Origin: Methanobacteriota archaeon
Lineage (GTDB): Archaea; Nanobdellota; Nanobdellia; Woesearchaeales; SM23-78
Assembly (NCBI GenBank): GCA_030637925.1
Contig: DAOWFR010000071.1
Location: 1 to 16,104 of the forward strand
Direction: 5' to 3'
DNA length: 16,104 nt
The notes beneath the pieces were generated by a model. That model had not been told where the DNA came from, made no database searches, and saw only the letters and a list, made by a program, of their open reading frames with translations. Within the stretch, counting starts at the first letter, position 1, and each line of letters opens with the position of its first letter. Positions 12,587 through 16,104 of this stretch are shown here, piece by piece. A program made the position numbers and the translations under genes.

Positions 12587-14830
12587 TTAAGTCGCTGCAA
12601 AACTCGTCAGTATTGAGCCTGCTATAAAGGTGAAGAGCAGGGTTACAACCAGGGTAATTCCTATGTATGTAATGGTTGCTCTTAAAAGATTCCTGCCTAT
12701 AATATATCTTTCACTGAGCTTGTCACTCCCATTCTCTATGCCGTTAATAAGAATTGACAATATAAAGGTTATCTGCACTACGTATAATCCAACAATAATC
12801 TGGAAGAAATAGGTTGGTACGCCTGTTCCAAACATACCCATCATTCCTGCTCCTGCAACACTAGCTCCTTCTGCTTGGCTTGACAATTCAGAAAGCCTCA
12901 AAGACAAGCTACCCAGGATCTGGGTTATCATGCTTGTTATGCCAACCACTATGCCTGCTATGGCTGGTGTTAAAAACATAATCTGGCTTTTCATGCTACT
13001 AACAATATCTGCCATTAAATCCTTCAGCCTCTCATCAACTCTATGCATCTGCTTTATGTACTCAGAGATGTTGATTACTGCTTGGCTGGCTACCATAGGT
13101 CCCTTCTTACTGCTCTCAACCAGTACTTTCATACTACTCTCAATAAGATTTGAAGGATAATAAACAAGGGCTCCTCTCTTTTCATCAAAGATTGCTTGCT
13201 CAACACTCATGCCTAGTTTTGAGATGTTAATGCTTACCATTTCAAAGAACTTAGCACTAAGGGTTCCTTCCATTACCTGTGCTACTTTTCCAAAGGCTAT
13301 CTCTGCCGGCAAGCCATCCCCTAACCTATTACCAAGCTGGAAGAGTGCTGAAGCAAATTCTTTTTCCAAGGCTTTGGCTTGGTCTCTTATCTTTATCACA
13401 TTCCTGCTTCTGAAATGATAATAAGAGCCTATTCCTAGGCCAAAGGCAAGTACAAGCACCATGCTTAGAATTGTTGCTCCAAGGCCAAAAGGTCCTACCA
13501 GATTACCTGTTTCTTGACCTTCTTTAACTTCATTCCTATAACCTAGAAAATAATAGGTTGCTTCTGGGTGGGTAGGAGTATCAATTACTGTTAAGCCCTT
13601 ATCAGTCATGGCCAAGTCAAAATCAGGTTTGGCTATATGTATTATAATAGGAGATGCGCCGATTATGAATAATATAATAAAGATTATTAATGCAAGTAGT
13701 GTAGGACTTATTCTAAGCTGTTCCTTACCTAAAGGTATAAGGATGTTCCTGTACTTTCTTAGCTCCTTATTAGTTTCAGAGATGTCACTCTCACCATAAC
13801 CTGTTGGTCTGGTTGAAAGTACATTTCTTGCAAGGTAGAATACTATTACTGGTAGCACAATGTTGTAGAGCATAAATAAATGATACCATTTCACTTCTGA
13901 CATAAAGCTCACAAGCAAGGGAAGAATAACCAAACCTAGTATAGGAAGAATTATTCCAAGCATGTGCAGAGCAGTAAGAGGACCTTTAAGATTATGAGCA
14001 TAGTGCAGCATCTTCTCATAAGTCTCTTCAAGAATAACACCAAGGGATTTGTCAAGAGCATCAAGCCTCCTGCCCTCTGTGGTCTCATAGAGTGAGGACT
14101 CTATTAGGTGCAGGCTCTCAATAAACTCCATATTATATTTACGCCAGGTCTGAAGATAATCATCAAGACTCTCTTTTAATGAGTCAAACTTTTCTGACTC
14201 AATATCCCACAAAACCTTTTTCATATCAAGAGAAAGAGGAGGAGCAAGGTGTTCTGCTGCAAAGCTAAGAGCTCTCTCCAAATTACTTGTGTGCCTCATA
14301 TAAGTGACAATATAGAAAATGCATAGCACCATCTGGTTGCTGGCTTTCATACGCCAATTATTTGCCAGAAAAAAAGGGAGTTTCTGTAAGGGGATAATGA
14401 TGCCAAGAGCAGCCATTATGGCGAACAGAACAAAGAACATGCTTCCGCTTCCAGGCACAAGAAATGAAGGGATTATATAGGTTACTAGAATTATTGAAAA
14501 TGCTAATACAATAGGAGCCAACAGTGAGCAACTAGTAACCCCTCCAGGAGTAATCTCAAGGTGGCATATCTTTATTGCCTCTTCAAGCTTAGCTACCTTC
14601 TTCTTATCAGGCGTTATTCTTAAGACTTTCTCAGACCAGTTGCATAGCTTCTCATAAAAATTAAGCTGATGAGGCATGTTTTCTTTCTTAAACTCAGCAT
14701 ACTCTCTTGATGTTAAAGGCTTTGCTTCTTCAGAAGAAGCTCCTTCTACACCTTCTTCTCTAAAGCTCTTTCTTAGTCTCTTCTCATACTTTGTTCTGAG
14801 TTCTTCTAAAGTATCCTTTTCTCCTGCCAT
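12587..14830 (-). CDS. Type II/IV secretion platform protein with two T2SF domains (TadC/ArlJ-like)
   Basis: A 747-aa polytopic membrane protein that would anchor the pilus-type assembly ATPase and drive pilin polymerisation. An N-terminal cytoplasmic part (1-100) is charged. Hydrophobic helices lie near 103-121, 129-147, 289-309, 317-334, 376-398, 449-470, 617-640, 673-697 and 717-741. Two cytoplasmic helical T2SF modules occupy about 165-285 (VTYMRHTSNLERAL) and 485-612 (LFQLGNRLGDGLPAEIAF, ending in DIVSSMKSQ). The doubled F-domain form is common for archaeal pilus/adhesin systems. It follows the ATPase gene after 41 bp on the same strand, an operon-like pair. No pilin or prepilin peptidase is in the window, so pilus type and substrate are open. 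Family assignment is strong. Confidence 0.9.
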   Translation of the reverse strand: MAGEKDTLEELRTKYEKRLRKSFREEGVEGASSEEAKPLTSREYAEFKKENMPHQLNFYEKLCNWSEKVLRITPDKKKVAKLEEAIKICHLEITPGGVTSCSLLAPIVLAFSIILVTYIIPSFLVPGSGSMFFVLFAIMAALGIIIPLQKLPFFLANNWRMKASNQMVLCIFYIVTYMRHTSNLERALSFAAEHLAPPLSLDMKKVLWDIESEKFDSLKESLDDYLQTWRKYNMEFIESLHLIESSLYETTEGRRLDALDKSLGVILEETYEKMLHYAHNLKGPLTALHMLGIILPILGLVILPLLVSFMSEVKWYHLFMLYNIVLPVIVFYLARNVLSTRPTGYGESDISETNKELRKYRNILIPLGKEQLRISPTLLALIIFIILFIIGASPIIIHIAKPDFDLAMTDKGLTVIDTPTHPEATYYFLGYRNEVKEGQETGNLVGPFGLGATILSMVLVLAFGLGIGSYYHFRSRNVIKIRDQAKALEKEFASALFQLGNRLGDGLPAEIAFGKVAQVMEGTLSAKFFEMVSINISKLGMSVEQAIFDEKRGALVYYPSNLIESSMKVLVESSKKGPMVASQAVINISEYIKQMHRVDERLKDLMADIVSSMKSQIMFLTPAIAGIVVGITSMITQILGSLSLRLSELSSQAEGASVAGAGMMGMFGTGVPTYFFQIIVGLYVVQITFILSILINGIENGSDKLSERYIIGRNLLRATITYIGITLVVTLLFTFIAGSILTSFAAT

Positions 14831-14871
14831 GTATTCCAGCCATGAGTGCCCTTTATCTTCACTTTATCTTC

Positions 14872-16104
14872 CTAAGTTCCTAAGCCTAGTTTCTTGTTCT
14901 TCTCCTTCTTAACCCCTTTTTTAAACCACTCCTTCCACTCAAAGAATATTCTATCAGAATCAAGCCTACCAGCTTTGTTCTTTACCTTGTCACAAATCTT
15001 GTGGAACTGGTCATTACACTTAATAACAAACCTTGCTTCTAACAAGTCAAGATTATTTTCAGACTCAGCAGCCTTAACAATCTCTTCCTTAATATTTGCT
15101 CTTAGCATTATATTCTCCCACACAGCATCCCAGTTACCAGCCCACTCCTTTACATTACCAGCTATTGCTTTGAGGATATCACTATCACCATTAATAAGTT
15201 CGTCACTAGGTTCTAGCTGGTCAGTCTTAGAATTATACTTCATAAGATCAATAAAACCATGCTCTCTAAGAGGGTCATCCTCCCATTCTTTTCTAACCTC
15301 TGTTATCTGAGTAACCCGTCTCCAACGATGTAGACCATCAGGACTCTTAATGGGATTTGCAACAATGATTATGTCAGTGGCTTTAAAACTAGTCCTAGGA
15401 ACTCCTAAGTCATTAACCACTCTGTCAAAAACCCCATAAGGGCTGTCACCATGAATAGTGCCTGCAACAACATTTGCCAGAGCACCCACACGCATGGCCT
15501 CATAAAGAGCAGCTGCTTCTGTGCTCCTGACTTCTCCTACAATAAGAGCAGAGTCTCCTAGTCTAAGAGTGGTTCTTATACCCTCATCAGCAGGAACCTC
15601 TGCTGTTCCCTTAGAAAGAGCAGAAGCTACTTTCATAGGTTGAATATTATAACCAAAACTCCTTAAACTCTCATTCGGCAACTCCAGAGTGTCCTCAATA
15701 GTAAGCACCCTGTACCGTCTCATAATCTCTACCATTACACTACCCAACAAGCTTGTCTTACCAGCACTTCTTGTACCAGCCACCAGCAGCGTACGATTAC
15801 CATCAACCAAGAAACTAATAAGACCAGCTGCTAGAGAAGTAATCATTTTATTATGAATAAATAATGGCAGAGTCCATGGCTTGTCACGATGACGCCTAAA
15901 AGCATAAGCAATACCAAAGGGATTAAGAGGAGGCGCTATTACTCCTACTCTTGCCCTTGCAATCCCAGGAATGCTTATCTCTGTGTCAAGCACAGGATTA
16001 GCCTCATCCAAAGGCCTGCCACTAATCATTCTTAGCTTTGAAGCCCAGCTCTCAGCATCACTAGCACTAGGAATAATATTAGTCCTGCAGTCACCATAGT
16101 CCTG
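14872..16104 (-). CDS. Pilus/secretion ATPase, VirB11/TadA/ArlI-like (5' end outside window)
   Basis: At least 410 aa, incomplete: the frame is open to the window edge, adding 25 codons (QDYGDCRTN ... WASKLR) before the internal Met at 16027-16029, so that Met is not the start. Numbered from that Met: Walker A GTRSAGKT (85-92), Asp box LTIEDTLE (109-116), Walker B SALIVGEVR (160-168), His box GTIHGDS (190-196). This is a cytoplasmic hexameric ATPase powering type IV pilus-like assembly or secretion with the platform protein next to it. The C-terminal 150 residues are helical and end in a basic KKGVKKEKNKK tail beyond the usual ATPase core. Whether it serves a pilus, an archaellum or an adhesin system cannot be told from the ATPase alone; no archaellum genes are visible. 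Confidence 0.93.
   Translation of the reverse strand, partial: QDYGDCRTNIIPSASDAESWASKLRMISGRPLDEANPVLDTEISIPGIARARVGVIAPPLNPFGIAYAFRRHRDKPWTLPLFIHNKMITSLAAGLISFLVDGNRTLLVAGTRSAGKTSLLGSVMVEIMRRYRVLTIEDTLELPNESLRSFGYNIQPMKVASALSKGTAEVPADEGIRTTLRLGDSALIVGEVRSTEAAALYEAMRVGALANVVAGTIHGDSPYGVFDRVVNDLGVPRTSFKATDIIIVANPIKSPDGLHRWRRVTQITEVRKEWEDDPLREHGFIDLMKYNSKTDQLEPSDELINGDSDILKAIAGNVKEWAGNWDAVWENIMLRANIKEEIVKAAESENNLDLLEARFVIKCNDQFHKICDKVKNKAGRLDSDRIFFEWKEWFKKGVKKEKNKKLGLGT

Noticed and set aside
15997..16029. Met at 16027-16029 as the start of the secretion ATPase
   Set aside because: The frame is open for 25 more codons to the window edge and those residues read as a natural continuation of the family's N-terminal domain.

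Overview
The window looks like a piece of an AT-rich archaeal chromosome, most probably from a DPANN lineage (Woesearchaeota/Pacearchaeota-like). The evidence is an archaeal replication factor C large subunit, an archaeal/eukaryotic-type glycyl-tRNA synthetase, an archaeal YchF/Obg-like GTPase with a TGS domain, an archaeal pilus-type secretion ATPase with its membrane platform, TATA boxes 24-30 nt before start codons (leaderless style), and tRNA genes with bulge-helix-bulge (BHB) introns. The phylum assignment is inference; the archaeal domain assignment is strong.

Layout. 1-1406: two genes I cannot assign a function to, both beginning with the same near-identical 28-bp segment. The first has a GC-richer, hairpin-rich 3' part that may be a diversified surface-display domain. 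1481-4570: two secreted/membrane-anchored beta-sandwich (Ig-like) repeat proteins of 208 and 803 aa. 4602-5568 (minus): a DUF5752-like small protein and a protein with three ~43-residue repeats. 5772-5925: tRNA-Trp(CCA) with an 80-nt intron. 5985-6614: a charged coiled-coil protein. 6621-7820 (minus): YchF-like GTPase. 7903-7973: tRNA-Gly(CCC). 8068-8418: small acidic unknown. 8540-9748: rfcL. 9815-10327: small secreted Ig-like protein. 10331-10750 (minus): unknown. 10838-12358: glyS. 12408-12549: tRNA-Phe(GAA) interrupted by three introns. 12587-16104 (minus): a two-domain T2SF/TadC-like platform protein and its ATPase, which runs off the right edge.

How the genes fit together. The core is information processing (rfcL, glyS, YchF, three tRNAs), interleaved with cell-surface functions (Ig-like membrane proteins and a type IV pilus-like assembly pair). 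Most genes appear to be transcribed singly, each with its own TATA box; only the ATPase-platform pair looks like an operon. Four gene pairs converge with very short gaps, and T-runs lie at several of these ends. There is no gene-free stretch longer than 300 bases; the longest (5569-5771) holds two promoters and otherwise nothing I recognise.

The most notable discovery is the tRNA-Phe gene. Read without splicing it has no usable anticodon arm. Removing three segments of 22, 15 and 31 nt, each bounded by BHB-like bulges, yields a canonical 74-nt tRNA with a perfect 5-bp anticodon stem, anticodon GAA and a 5-nt variable loop.
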